NCBI GenBank assembly: GCA_018524725.1
Contig: JAEUWP010000511.1
Location: 1-64,000, forward strand
Reading direction: 5' to 3'
From: Podaxis mareebaensis
Lineage: Eukaryota > Basidiomycota > Agaricomycetes > Agaricales > Agaricaceae
Length of the DNA stretch: 64,000 bases
Part shown: positions 23,321 to 34,263 of the stretch, piece after piece
How positions within the stretch are numbered: the stretch's first letter is position 1
How the letters are laid out: each line of letters opens with the position of its first letter
Notes under the pieces: model-generated
Seen by the model: only the letters and a program-made list of their open reading frames with translations
Database searches by the model: none
What the model was told of the DNA's origin: nothing
Made by a program: the position numbers and the translations under genes

Positions 23321-24967
23321 ATGCTCACTCTCAGTTCCGGTTCTGCCTGCGACGTCTGCGCAGAAGAGTATGGCCCCCAGTGCATGCCCCATTCCATTCC
23401 CTGCGGTGTGTCTTTTTTTCTGTTTTTTTTTTTTTGTGCTTTTTCGAGACCATCTTCAACAGGGCATGTTCTCTGCGCCAGCTGCTGCACGACAATAGTT
23501 GAAAAGACTTCCCCCCGCCTCTCGCCTGCATGTCCATTCTGTCGCGAGTCCTTCACCGCCGATGCCGTTCGTCTCATCCGCATGGACTTCACTACCAGCG
23601 GGTGGAGCACTCCCCGTCGCTACCCTCACTTCGAAACCGGCAGTGACTTCACCGGGGAGCTCCTTGCCAAGAGGACCGCACAGCTCCTCCGCTTCGACTC
23701 AGATCCCCGTTCGAAGTCGGAAACCCGCCGCCTGGAGGACAAGGTGGCCAGGATTGCAGCCAAAAAATGCTCCGTCGAGGAAGTGTCCGCCCTTCACAAG
23801 GAGCTCGAGGATTGGCTCAGATCTGGGAAGGAGGATCAGGTGCGTCGTCTTTCGGTAGCATATGCGCACTCTATTGACGCATACACAGACTTCCTCCCTT
23901 TTCCTGAGTGCTGCATTGCTACGAGCGATCCTCATGAACCATCTAGCACATTCTGAAGCCAGCAGATTAGCAAAAACAAATGAACTCGCATACAAAGAAA
24001 AAATTGAAAGCCTTGAATTAACGAGCCAAAGATTGGAGGCGGACTTGAAACGGTCAGTATAGTTTAACCTCTGCTTCTAATGTTGTCTGACTCCGCTTTT
24101 GGTATTTCTTCTCATCACATCCACCAGCCAAGTGAGTCATTTTTAGGACGGTACCTTGTGCAACCATCTCACATCCTTTCCTAGCGAAAATTATACGAAC
24201 AAAAATGCCAAGAATGCCAACACCTTCGCACAGAAGTCAGCCAGCTGCGCACGTTGGCCACGTCTCTCGGTGGTTCCCTTCCACCTTCCACCACATCTTC
24301 CGCTTCCACTTCCGCGTCATCCCTCAGCAGCTCCTCTTCTGCTGAATCTACTTCTCCAACCTCTCCTCGCGCCACCTCACCAACTACATACACTTCGCCT
24401 GCTTCTCCTTTATCATCCTCCCGTTACAATGCTTTACATTCACGCTCTGCCTCAATGTCGTCGTCCGCTAGGCCCACGACACCTGCTACCCCTTCACCAC
24501 TTGCAAGGGCCCAAACACCCGCACCTTCCACGTACTCTCATACTTCTCCGATGAGGAGTGCTACTCCATCGGTCAGATCAATGACCCCTGCTGTTGGAAT
24601 GGGAAGATCTTATACTCCCGCTCCGGTCTCAGCTAGGTCCATGACACCCGGCCCAGGCTCCCATTACTCTTCTGCTTCGGCCTATGCAGCATCTCGGTCA
24701 CAGACGCCCGCGCCGACATCTTCGTATGCTCACTCGCATGCATATAACGCTCCCCCTCCGCCGATCCCTCCGAAGCCTCGCAGGTTATCCCAGCCATCAC
24801 CACCCAAAATGATGGTAAGGAGTACCAGCGAAGAAAAAGCAGATGCTAGGGAAAGATGGATACCTCCCGAAACCAGAGTTTTGGTTGAAACCGCTGAGGG
24901 TGGATCCTACTACAAAAAAATCCTTGGGAACACTGCAAGGGCCATTGGTGTCGGTGCAAGGACGTGA
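23321..24967 (+). CDS. RING-finger protein, probable E3 ubiquitin ligase
   Basis: Exons: 23321-23405, 23463-23839, 23889-24052, 24128-24131 and 24185-24967, giving 470 aa. The N-terminal RING (residues 9-60) has C3HC4 spacing: CDVCAEEY, CMPHSIPCGHVLCASCC and CPFC, so an E2-binding ubiquitin ligase role is likely. A charged segment follows, then a coiled coil (about 160-240) with KLYEQKCQECQHLRTEVSQL. The rest is a Ser/Thr/Pro-rich disordered tail with many TP sites (SQTPAPT, SMTPG), possible proline-directed kinase targets. It ends with a short conserved-looking block, ILGNTARAIGVGART. The 4-nt exon CCAA, flanked by ccag and gtgagt, is needed to restore frame between the coil halves. Intron 1 contains a long T tract. 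Confidence 0.85.
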
Positions 24968-27900
24968 TCCTGTTTTCTTTCTACCCCGTTCTCAGGTAAC
25001 GCGTTGAACGCGTTACTAGCCATTTCCTTACAGCTTTTCAACTCGCCCTCCTCCCGGTATTGAGTTCTTTCTTGATACCTCAGTGCGTCCACTGACCATA
25101 TCGCTTTTAATCTCCGTCAAATTTTCAATACTCTGCATTTTGGTTTGCTTTTTCGTCCCACTGAAACATAGACTCTATTTCTATTTTATAATAGGCCTCC
25201 TATATTCTAGTTTCTCGTATTTGCTGCGTCTCATCTTTTGCTTTCATCGCCCTCCTTGAGGCGGTTGCAACTTTCATAGATCTTTTTCCCCCACCCCGTT
25301 TCTAGTTACTTATACTCTCGTCCTAGTCTTATCTTTTTTCTATCGATTGTAGCCTTGGATTTTCTTGCCATTCTATTCTCGTCTCGACTTTCGTCTTTCC
25401 GCTTTGTCTGTTGCCCGTGTCTCGTTTGTTCCCATCTGTTGTCCCCTTCCAGTTCGTCTTCCCATCCCCGCTTCCCCTTTTTCTGTAACTCTTGCCCCAT
25501 CACCCTCTTCTACCTTTTTTCTTGCTATGACCTCCACCTCCGCCCCACTAATCCGGTTTTACACTTCTTCTTTCGCCGTTTTCCATTCATCCGGACATCT
25601 AGTTTTCCAACATTATGGCATATGCTCCTTATACCCACTCTCAGTTCCAGTATGACCTCATGCATATGCCGCCAAAATTATATGAACTATGCTTTTTATT
25701 TAATCTTGTTAATTGCTTGTTTTATTTTTCGCTTGCTTGCTTGTCAAGTGGATGTGGGTTTTGGAGGGATCCTGGATGGTCCTTTTGTGTGCGGTGTTTT
25801 GAGGTATTGTTGGTTAGTGCCGGGATTTGTGATTGTTGAGCCGAACTCTGCCCATGTTGAAAAAGTAGACTACTAGATACTCTATCATATTTATCAGTTG
25901 TCGAGGTACATATCTTTATTCAACATAGTTGTTGGACTCGTTATATCAGTCAAGTGATAGCATGGGGTGACGCACAGTGAACGCCGAAGCTGTGTCCGAC
26001 ACTAGAGAAGAGATTACATCAGAGTGAAATGCAAACAAAAAGTCGCGACGAGAAACGTCCGGCAATAAGCTTGATACATAATCGAAATGTGGATGTCCGT
26101 CATAGGCTACGCCTTCGGTGGCAATTGGCGACAAAATGTCTTGACTCTTCCGAAGCCTAACAACTGAGAAGTGATCCACGTGCAAGGCCAATCACGCGAA
26201 CTTCATGAGTATGTGTAGTACATAAGTAGTTGACCACTGCTGCGACGTAATAGGAACCCAGTTCACTCGAGAACTTTTGCGACAGGTCGGCCGTGGGTTC
26301 TTGTGGGGAAGGCGGTGACAGCCTGGGGAAGGGTGGGACTTCTTGAACTTCTGCAACTGAATGAGTGAAGGCCGTCGAGTGAACCTGTAAGGAGAGTTCG
26401 AAAGAGAATCGAATGTTTGGTGAGTCAGGAGGGGTGGATCGAGCTCGGGCCTGTTGACTTTTTACTCAGGTGCGCGTGATTAACGTTGACGGCAGTGTGA
26501 CGATTATGACGACTTTTCGATGAAGAGATGGGGGTCATAGGAAGCCGCCTTTTAGGTAATCGTGTCATGGTCCTGGTTGTGTGTTAGGTGTAGGGTCAAG
26601 GCAGGTTTGGAGCTTCGATGGTGTCGATGGGAGAGATAATCGTTATCGAGGGGCGCTGTCAAGTTGGAGAAGGTGTGTTGTTCTATGTGATTTCCGCTGG
26701 ACTATCCAGAAGAATAGTCCCACTAGTCCTCGAGGAGTGACGTCTTATGGTACTGTCGAGGTTCTGGAATATGGATGAATAGGATGCTGAACAGTGTGGC
26801 GTTCGAGACTCGGATTAGTTTCTCCGAGTCTCGAGTACGGGTTGTCAGGCGATGTGATGGGATTTGACTATGTAGCAGGGACAAACATGAATATGTGCAC
26901 GCGTATGGACGCAGCCTTAAAGTTCGGGAGTCTCATGTATATTACTTCCAGGCGAGTGATTTGGGGTGAGATTTCCTCTCCGGAGCATGGCTTGCGACTA
27001 CAGCGAGGTATTGATCCATGCCATTGGAACATTGAACATGTGCCGATAGAGGCTAGCTAGTTAACGATCCCTGGTCCTCTCATAGGCTCATGACTTCACC
27101 ACGCAGGTGGCGAAACCGCCGAATTGCTGGAACTAGGACATTTACATCGATGGTCCATTGACGTTTCCTGAAAGGGCCGACGGAATAGACGGCCAAAGTG
27201 GTCAAGTGTCACCCTAAGTTACAGACTCGAAGCAATTGAAGGATTAAGCTTTGCTGGGCTTTGTTGTTCCAGGAATCTGGGAACGGGGGTGGAGAGGTCG
27301 AAGCAGGGGTGGTGGGACCTGGCATATGGTCATAGGCTGGTGGCAGAAGATGATGACGATCTCGATCAGCTGGGCTCCGTTAGCGCTTTCGGGAGATGAT
27401 ATGGTGGACGGTCACGCTCCCGCATTCCTAGTTTCATAAGACGCGAGGACGACGGATGTCCCCGAGAGAAGGTCCATGGCCTGATGCGTTCCGGCCATAT
27501 GATCTGAGGAACCCAGTTCGAGAACACAGAGTAGACATTCTTGGGTCCAGGCCAGTGAACCAGAGGCCACATGCCAGGGTTATGGTGCGTTTGGTTCGAC
27601 TTGAGTGACCTGCGAGCATGATTGTGGAGAGGTGTGGTGTTTGGGTGCATGAAGGCCCTAGGGTCCGGGGGTTGTTCTGGAGGCTACCGATTCTGGCAAG
27701 CGGTCGTATGCCAGGTCAGGGACTACTGCTGCGTCGGCCAAAACCTGGTTACTGGCGAGAATGCAAAGAATGCAAAGAGTGGAACTCGAAGAAAGGGGTG
27801 TCCTCAAGGAATCGCAACCACAGAAGGATGCTGCGGAATGCGGCGTGAGATCGAAGAAAGTGCATAGAGCATTCAACGACGATATCAAGGGGGGATCATT

Positions 27901-28332
27901 GGGGGCGAGGGTCGGTGGTTCAAGCTCTAGGTGGACGTAACATATTAAATGATGATTGTGGCATGATCAAACAAGCGCCACGGTACGACGCTTCTAGAAA
28001 AACACCTTTAAACCTACTTATTCACACTTGGTTCGTGTCATTCCTCCCTCATTTCTCTAGCCGCAGAATTTTTAGTCCACTAATTCGAAGCTAGGAAGCA
28101 ATAACTTGTTCGTAGCGATATTGGCCTCATAATACAGATGATAGATAATACAAGGTACTGTAGCTGGAATGGGTCACCTACATTCTTTATACAAATAGCC
28201 AAGAAGTGAGAGGAATCATTGATGGTCATATTATACTACATGTTTTACTGTCAACGCCGGTGACCAGATGTGTGATCGTCACTTCACCTTCCGATTCCTC
28301 CCCCAGTAAAAACACCAATGATGGATCCACCC
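24968..28332. other. Gene-free region (3.4 kb)
   Basis: The first kilobase is very T/C-rich and probably includes the RING gene's 3' UTR. A 173-codon frame at 25355-25876 has the composition of translated pyrimidine-rich DNA, so I do not call it. The stretch 25.9-28.3 kb has only short frames and no joinable exons. A transcript without coding capacity cannot be excluded. Confidence 0.4.
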
Positions 28333-29895
28333 CTACCAAAAGAATTCCAATTTGTCTCCGAAAGATGATAATCCGCGAGCTATCTTTGCGTCCTGGGCCA
28401 TCTCCTTAAGGGCATCATAGCCCCGTATACTATTCCAGTTCACATATGACTCGGCAAAGCTAACTGAGAATTCCCTCAAGCGAGCATGGTGCTGCCAGTG
28501 GGAAGAAGTCGGATCGTAGGCCGACAACACTATTCCATCTGCTTCCTGTTCAGGATAAGACCACTGGATTGGGCCGTTGCGCCTCGAATGCACTAGTCGA
28601 AATATCGATTCGGGCGACACACTACCTGCTAAGACGATGTGCAGTGTATCGAGGCGAGGCATCAAGACCTCTTTCCCTGCCTTGACTGCGAGTCGATAGA
28701 TGTGGTCTGTGGCAGGACTGTAGGTCTTGTCGCTGTAATGTAATTCTGAGATATTGTCGAAGAGATCCCAATACTGCGTAATGTTACGTTGCCAGCAGGA
28801 AGGAAGCAAGCAATTCAGCCTCTTTAATTGCTGCATGCTCGTAAAGAAGGAAGATATTGCTGATGCGTTGGAGGGGAGGGGGGCACCCCAAACGAGTTCA
28901 CGAACTGCTGGGAAGCGGAACGACGTGAATAGAGAAGCGTCATGATCTGAAGGGAACTCGCGCATCCGCCAAGGGGTAACCCAGCTGAACCTCTGAAGAT
29001 TTGCCAATGTGACGGAATCACGCGGTGGCGGGGGCTGATAGTCGCCACTTTCACTTTCATATTGGGAGTGGTAGCTGACGAGATTAGGGCAGAGAGCTAG
29101 GACGTCGAGGGAGTACTGGGGAGTTGCGCCGTTCAGTTCGAGCTCCGTTAATTAATTCCACGAGAACTCTAAAGGCACGACTCGCCCTGTTTCAATCGAG
29201 AGAGACAGACGTCTTAGGCGAGGACTATTTCGAAAGAGGAAGGCTGGCTGGATCCGAGGTTTCAGGCGATACCAAGAGTTATTTCGAATTGCGCCGTCCC
29301 AACATAGACTGAGTTCCTCCAACTGAGGGAACGCAGTGTCGGTTTCGCCATATCTGAAGATGTACCTCCAGAGGTCTCTATGGCGGTAGGCGTCGTCGAG
29401 GTGGAGTGATTTTAACCGCGCGGGGTGCTTTTCCAGGATCAACTGGATGGTTTCTTTCATTACGGTTGTCTCCGGTTTCCAACCTGCAATATAAATCGAC
29501 ATTGGAAGGTGTCCTGAGTTCTGGTAAAAACATCGCATCATGGAAACGTAGTCCATGGTTGTTGTGTTGCTGTGCGGTGGCCTGCTCCGTAATACTGCGC
29601 AGTCCCAAAGTCGAGGAGAAGACCAGGCAATTCGCCGCCAGTGCGAACAGACAGCGCCGATTTTAAAAAGATGTCTGGTATCCGGGCCAGAGTTATCAAG
29701 GGGGAACTCTGGTGGGGAGATGACATTTTGAAAGATGTTGACAAGGGTTTCGGGTGGCAGCTTGGATACCGCCGGGGACTGGAGGAAGTTGAGTCGTTGG
29801 AGGAGAGCTACGCGTTTGATGTGGAGACTGTGGATCGTGGCATCAATTACTGACACCTGGGAGGTGATCTGGTTGATCTCGCCTGCTGGATCCAT
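28333..29895 (-). pseudogene. F-box/LRR-type protein interrupted by one in-frame TAA
   Basis: From the ATG of MDPAGEINQ (29895; an in-frame ATG also lies at 29973) one frame runs 520 codons to 28333, broken only by TAA at 29154-29152. The N-terminus has a heptad-like helix and the F-box LPPETLVNIFQNVI, then VCSHWRRIAWSSPRLWD, the usual Skp1-binding layout of agaricomycete F-box proteins. LRR-like segments follow. The stop lies in W-N-stop-L-T-E-L-E-L, where relatives commonly have WxQLTxL, so a CAA to TAA change is the simplest origin. The 48 codons after the stop stay open to the segment starting ANLQRFSW. An intron across the stop would break phase. The C-terminus resembles the fragment at 24-407. 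A truncated protein of about 247 aa might still be made. Confidence 0.8.
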
Positions 29896-30983
29896 CGCAA
29901 AATGGGGTGGTGACCCTCTGCAGGCCTGTTGTCCATGTACATGCAATTCAGATGAATCGTGGGATATCGTCAAGTGAGTCCCTCATCATTTGTTATTCGG
30001 TGTTTGGTTCAACAAATGAGCGTGATGATGATCCGTCCTGCGCATGCTACCCTAATATGGGTGTTTTCAAGTATAATTACAACAATATTGCTCTGAGGAT
30101 AGGAAGAACTGTTCAAAAGAAACATTGGAGTTCAACAACCCATGGTAGGGGGTCGATCCCCAGGCACCCAACTCCGATCATTCCAAGCAATTTCGGATCT
30201 GGGGGTGTTGAATCTAGTAGAAAATCTCCGATTATAGGCCAGATACTAGAATGTGGACCCAAATTCTAAAAAGATATCAGGGCACTTAGAGGAAAATCCT
30301 TTAAGCACGTGGTGGGCCACCAACGAGGCGAAGTTCGACTGCAAGGTGGGACATGTCATCTTGATCGATCTGTCGCCATATGTTACGGTCCAGCGCAGAC
30401 TACGATGGTGCGGCAAAGTAGAAATTTCGCGAAGCACAAATTACTTCTCCAAATTGCATAGAACTGGCAGTCAATCGGATTGGGACAAAGCAGCCGGACC
30501 TTGAGAGGACCTTAGGGTAATCCCCCTTGGGCATGCACTTCTTCGACTGATCACTAGTGGATCATATCTTGTGATGGGTGTTTCAGGTGGGAATTCTTGG
30601 AGAACGGGACTACGTCGGGTAAGGCTGTCGAGAATCACCACCTTTAATCCTGAGCAAGTCTCTGCACCAACAAAAGCTACTTTGAGCACTCGCTGACGGC
30701 GCGCGAGGAAATGCAGGCAAGGATCCCGAGTGAAACTGATATTAGAAGCGAGGGTGGATTTCCAGAAAGAGAGCGCATGTTCTGACAAACATTCGCGGAT
30801 TCCGCATTGAGTACCTTTCGGCGTAATCGGTTCCTCTCTCGCCTCTGTTGTATGGTAGGTACGGACAGTCAGGTTGAGGGCTTGGAGGTTTAGTGTTGGC
30901 CGGCCCGCGACTCCGAAACTCAGCCACGCGACGCGAGTCACTAATTAACGCGTGCTTTCCACCACGACCATCCGGACTTCACC
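29896..30983. other. Intergenic between F-box gene and elongin C
   Basis: A minus-strand open frame of 156 codons at 30471-30941 has no motif I recognise, and its antisense is also partly open. I leave it uncalled. The segment ttggagtt...aactccga (about 30125-30178) forms an imperfect inverted repeat around gggggtcgatcccc but does not fold as a tRNA. Confidence 0.35.
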
Positions 30984-31598
30984 ATGCAAAGGGAACAAAC
31001 ACAGGCACGTCGATCTACGTTTTCCTTGAGCTTATGACACAGAACCCCTAATTCGTATCAGCAGCAAGCCGCCGGCCCGTCTGACAATGATTGGGTTCGT
31101 ATCACTAGCAACGATGGATTCTCTTTCATTGTACGACGTAAAATCACAAAAACTAGTGGAACTATGAAGAGTATGCTCGACGCGTCAAGTGAGCCTTTCT
31201 CCGTCCCTCATTCTGGTCACATGTTGACCCACCTCACTAGGCAGTTATGCTGAAGCTGCGACCAAGACATGTCCTTCTGGTCAACGGTAGGTTCCTAATG
31301 ACTTTTTGATACCCAAGGTTTGAGTATACTGATAGATGAGCTGTACAGAGCCATCATAGCAGAAAAGCTGGTGGAATATATGAGTTTCAAATCTCATTAT
31401 GAAACTGTCGGACCCAAGGAAGATATCCCCATTCAAGAATACATGGAACGCGTCCCTCGGGAAGTTGTTTTAGAATTGTGAGTCACCCTTCGAGTACGAG
31501 TCGCAGCAGCTCTCTGAGTACATGAGCATAGACTGCTGGCAGCCGACTACCAAGAGAGTGAGCCTTCTCCATCATCGAGTCTGGAAACCGCACGCTAA
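30984..31598 (+). CDS. ELC1: Elongin C (Skp1/BTB-fold protein)
   Basis: Elongin C is a small BTB/POZ-fold adaptor. With elongin A or other BC-box proteins it joins cullin-based ubiquitin ligases, including the one that removes stalled RNA polymerase II. Exons: 30984-31008, 31069-31188, 31241-31286, 31349-31477 and 31532-31598, giving 128 aa. Diagnostic landmarks in order: DWVRITSNDGFSFIVRRK, SGTMKSML, a short loop, EKLVEYMSFKSHYE with GPKEDIPI, and the C-terminal helix REVVLELLLAADYQE. Elongin C is usually about 100-115 aa. Exons 2-5 are firm. Exon 1 (ATG at 30984 with donor GTCGAT and acceptor CAAG) is inferred from phase because no in-frame ATG lies directly before the conserved part. Confidence 0.88.
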
Positions 31599-33310
31599 TC
31601 AACGCAACTAGTGTAATTTAATAGTTTCAATGTAATATCCTTGACTCCTCGCGCGAAGAAGAAAAGGACACCTCAACTTGGCTTGATCCTTGCTGATATG
31701 CATCTAACGCGTCCTAGCTCGCGGTACCTGGCCGGAAGAACTTGACGACATGATGGTATTGGCTAGTTAACTCTGATATCCACCTGCTCAGATCAGTGGG
31801 TCCTGCTGGCATAGCACATCAGGCATGCAGCGATAAACACCCACCTTGCCAGCACAGAACTATTTGCTCATCGGAGGCGCAATGAATGGTGGTGAATCAA
31901 GATGATAATTGCGGGTCATAATCCTGTCAGCCGTGCAAGCCGAACCCGACCATCGTGCGTCATCGTCCTGGTCATTGCTGCGCTGCCTTTATCGATGTAA
32001 TTTCATGCTCGCCCCTCGTCTCAAGGTCAACTTAGGGCCCAAGGCAGGGACTCGGATACGAGCGCTGCGGGAGGAGCATGATGCCCAGATCAAACATACT
32101 CTTAAGGAGGAAGGTCTCTGCCCCATCGATACTACAAACTTCGAATTCTGCATCTCTCGAATAAAAGTTGCAAACTTTCGTAAAGACAAGAAGAAATAGC
32201 GAAGAGGACTCTCCGGGGAGTGTCAGATCATGAAGGAGCCGCGAGCGTGGCCTCCGTCATCCTTTTTTGGGGCACTGCGTTTCCGAGATCTCTTCGGCGT
32301 TCGTGCCCGACTTTCCTTCCTTTAGAGGCCGAGGGAGCTAGCTGTCACTAATCGCTAGCCCGAGCATTCTTTTTCGTCCACAGGATCTACGAGACTTTCT
32401 TTTTAAAGGTGTCCCTGCCCTTCTCCGCAATGCCGTTCAAGGATTATCAATCTTCGGCCACCATTCGACCAAGTACTCAGAAGTATATAGGCAGATGATG
32501 TCGGACAAGATTGCGCTGATTGAATGGTCGGTTTAATACCTTAGTAATCGTCACTCGAGAACATTGATGCGCTTGTCCAGTTTGACTCAGCGCAGGGTGT
32601 TGGTTTCGTACTTTTACTTCGCACATTGCTTTTCGAGATCCCAAGACGTCAGAACATGCAAGAATCGACTAATTCGAGGCATTACTGTTCTATGATTAAC
32701 CACACTGTCGCGATTACAGTGTGTATAATTAGATATTCCTAGATGACTAGGGGGTACTGCAACGACCGTTCCCGAAACTCCAACCGAGGAATTAGGCGGA
32801 TCTTCAACGGCCAGAAGAAACCGAGAAGACACGGAAAAAGATTTTAAGAATGAATGGCCGGAACAATACACAAGCAGTGAACTTAGGAACTGGATTAGGC
32901 AAGAGAGTGTGGAACTGCCTGAATGGCCGGTAGAAGCAGTCACGACGTCAGCACTTGATGGAAACTCTTACCCCAATTGTGATGGTCCGCCAGCAACGCA
33001 GGAAGAGGAAAGGGGGTGGAAGCCTAGCATGAGACAAAGCAGCAGAAATTGGCAACGTTCCAATGGAGGGCGTCAGTGCGATAATGTAAAGCGTTGGGAG
33101 GATGAGGACTGTTAGAGGATCGTTGTAACCGGTGCATCGGAATCAGCTGGCCGTTTTGGCTTTGTCAGCAAACGGAAAGGTATGGTGAACTCTCGCGCCA
33201 TAACTGGCTTCATCAGCAGAAGACTGTGATTATTCAGAACAGGCCTTACGGGGTATATAATCCATGCCGCCCGCAGGTCAGAACCCAGCAGAACGAAACT
33301 ATCCACTTCT
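31599..33310. other. Intergenic with coding-like islands, no gene model
   Basis: Three plus-strand segments look translated: about 32010-32199 (KVNLGPKAGTRIRALREEHD, ending in FRKDKKK and a stop), about 32387-32537 (DLRDFLFKGVPALLRNAVQG after the acceptor gtccacag), and about 32755-33115 (TVPETPTEELGGSSTARR, then hydrophilic sequence with NWIRQESVELPEWPVEAV, ending EDEDC). I could not join them in phase to a start codon or assign a family. They could be exons of an unrecognised gene or a degraded one. A TATA-like tatataa at 33254-33260 belongs to the next gene. Confidence 0.35.
33254..33260 (+). promoter_or_regulatory. TATA box of AsaB-like gene
   Basis: tatataa, 51 nt before the ATG at 33311. 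Confidence 0.5.
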
Positions 33311-34263
33311 ATGGCCACTCCAGACACTGTAAACTCTAAAATCACATATCTACTCCCTCCTCCAGATGGTGTACGTGCCTATCAGAAGATCAACGCGGAC
33401 CCGATGACAGGGGAACGGGACAAGAATATTATTCGGGTGGAGCACGATGTGAATATAGAGAACATCCGTGGGAAGGAACATCTCTACACCTTGGATAATG
33501 CTGGTTTCCAGTTCTACACTCGTCTGACCAAGTTCAGAGATTTTCGGGATGATGAGAAGGTCTTGGCAGAGTATTACCCGGAGAGCATAGAGCTCATCAA
33601 GGAGCTCACTGGAGCGTCACGCGTAGTCCTCTTTGATCATAGTAAGTCCGCGTTCAGCTGTCTCGACTCAGAGCCTAATCACCTCTTCCGGCCAGCTCGT
33701 CGTCTCCGCAGACCAGGTGAAGCCGACTCTTCGCCTGATCGCCGTCAACCAGTCCTCCAAGCACACGTCGACCAAACCACGGCTTCCTCTATTGCCCGTG
33801 TGCACCGACACCTTCCTCCAGCCGATGCTCCTGCTCTGCTGCGTCGCAGGTTCCAAATAATTAACCTCTGGCGACCAATCGCCAACCCAGCGATTGACTG
33901 GCCACTGGCACTGTGCGATTACCGCAGTGTCGATGCCAAGAACGATACATTCCCTGTCGCTTTGGTGTACCCGGACCGTGAGGGAGAAACAATGGGTGTT
34001 AGGTATAACCCGAAACACGAATGGAAATACAGACGTGGGATGACGCCGGATGATATTGTCCTGATCAAGTGGTTCGTTTTCTGCCTTTATACTTCACCCT
34101 GTGTGGTACATTTTGTGCTGATTGCTTGGGTAGCTTCGATTCGTTGCAGGATGGTAGTGTCGCCCTCTTCACGCCTCATACTGCATTCCAAGATCCTACA
34201 ACGCCTGAAGATGCTCCCCTTCGAGAATCAATTGAATTGAGGGCTTTGGTATTTTACGACTAG
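33311..34263 (+). CDS. AsaB/CmcJ-like hydroxylase/desaturase
   Basis: Member of the fungal family related to AsaB and to the CmcJ component of cephamycin methoxylation, often also named GA4-desaturase-like; such enzymes hydroxylate or desaturate small metabolites. Exons: 33311-33641, 33696-34071 and 34134-34263, giving 278 aa, near the family's usual size. Landmarks: FQFYTRLTKFRDF, EYYPESIELIKELTGASRVV, AHVDQT (an HxD iron-binding type motif), ARVHRHLPPADAPALL, FQIINLWRPI, DWPLALCDYRSVD, KYRRGMTPDDIVLIKCFDSL spanning intron 2, and the end TPHTAFQDP...RESIELRALVFYD, with a possible distal His and an Arg for the co-substrate. Intron placement restores exactly the family motif LIKCFDS. No lesion is seen. 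A degenerate copy lies 1.7 kb downstream. Substrate unknown. Confidence 0.9.

Noticed and set aside
25355..25876. 173-codon open frame on the plus strand behind the RING gene
   Set aside because: Composition mirrors T/C-rich DNA (Ser, Phe, Leu, Cys runs), other frames are similarly open, and there are no domain motifs. More likely 3' UTR.
30120..30180. Possible tRNA because of gggtcgatcccc resembling a T-arm
   Set aside because: No acceptor stem, D-arm or anticodon arm at the right distances. It is just an imperfect inverted repeat.
30471..30941. 156-codon minus-strand frame near elongin C
   Set aside because: No motif and no joinable exon; could be a decayed LRR fragment but nothing supports it.
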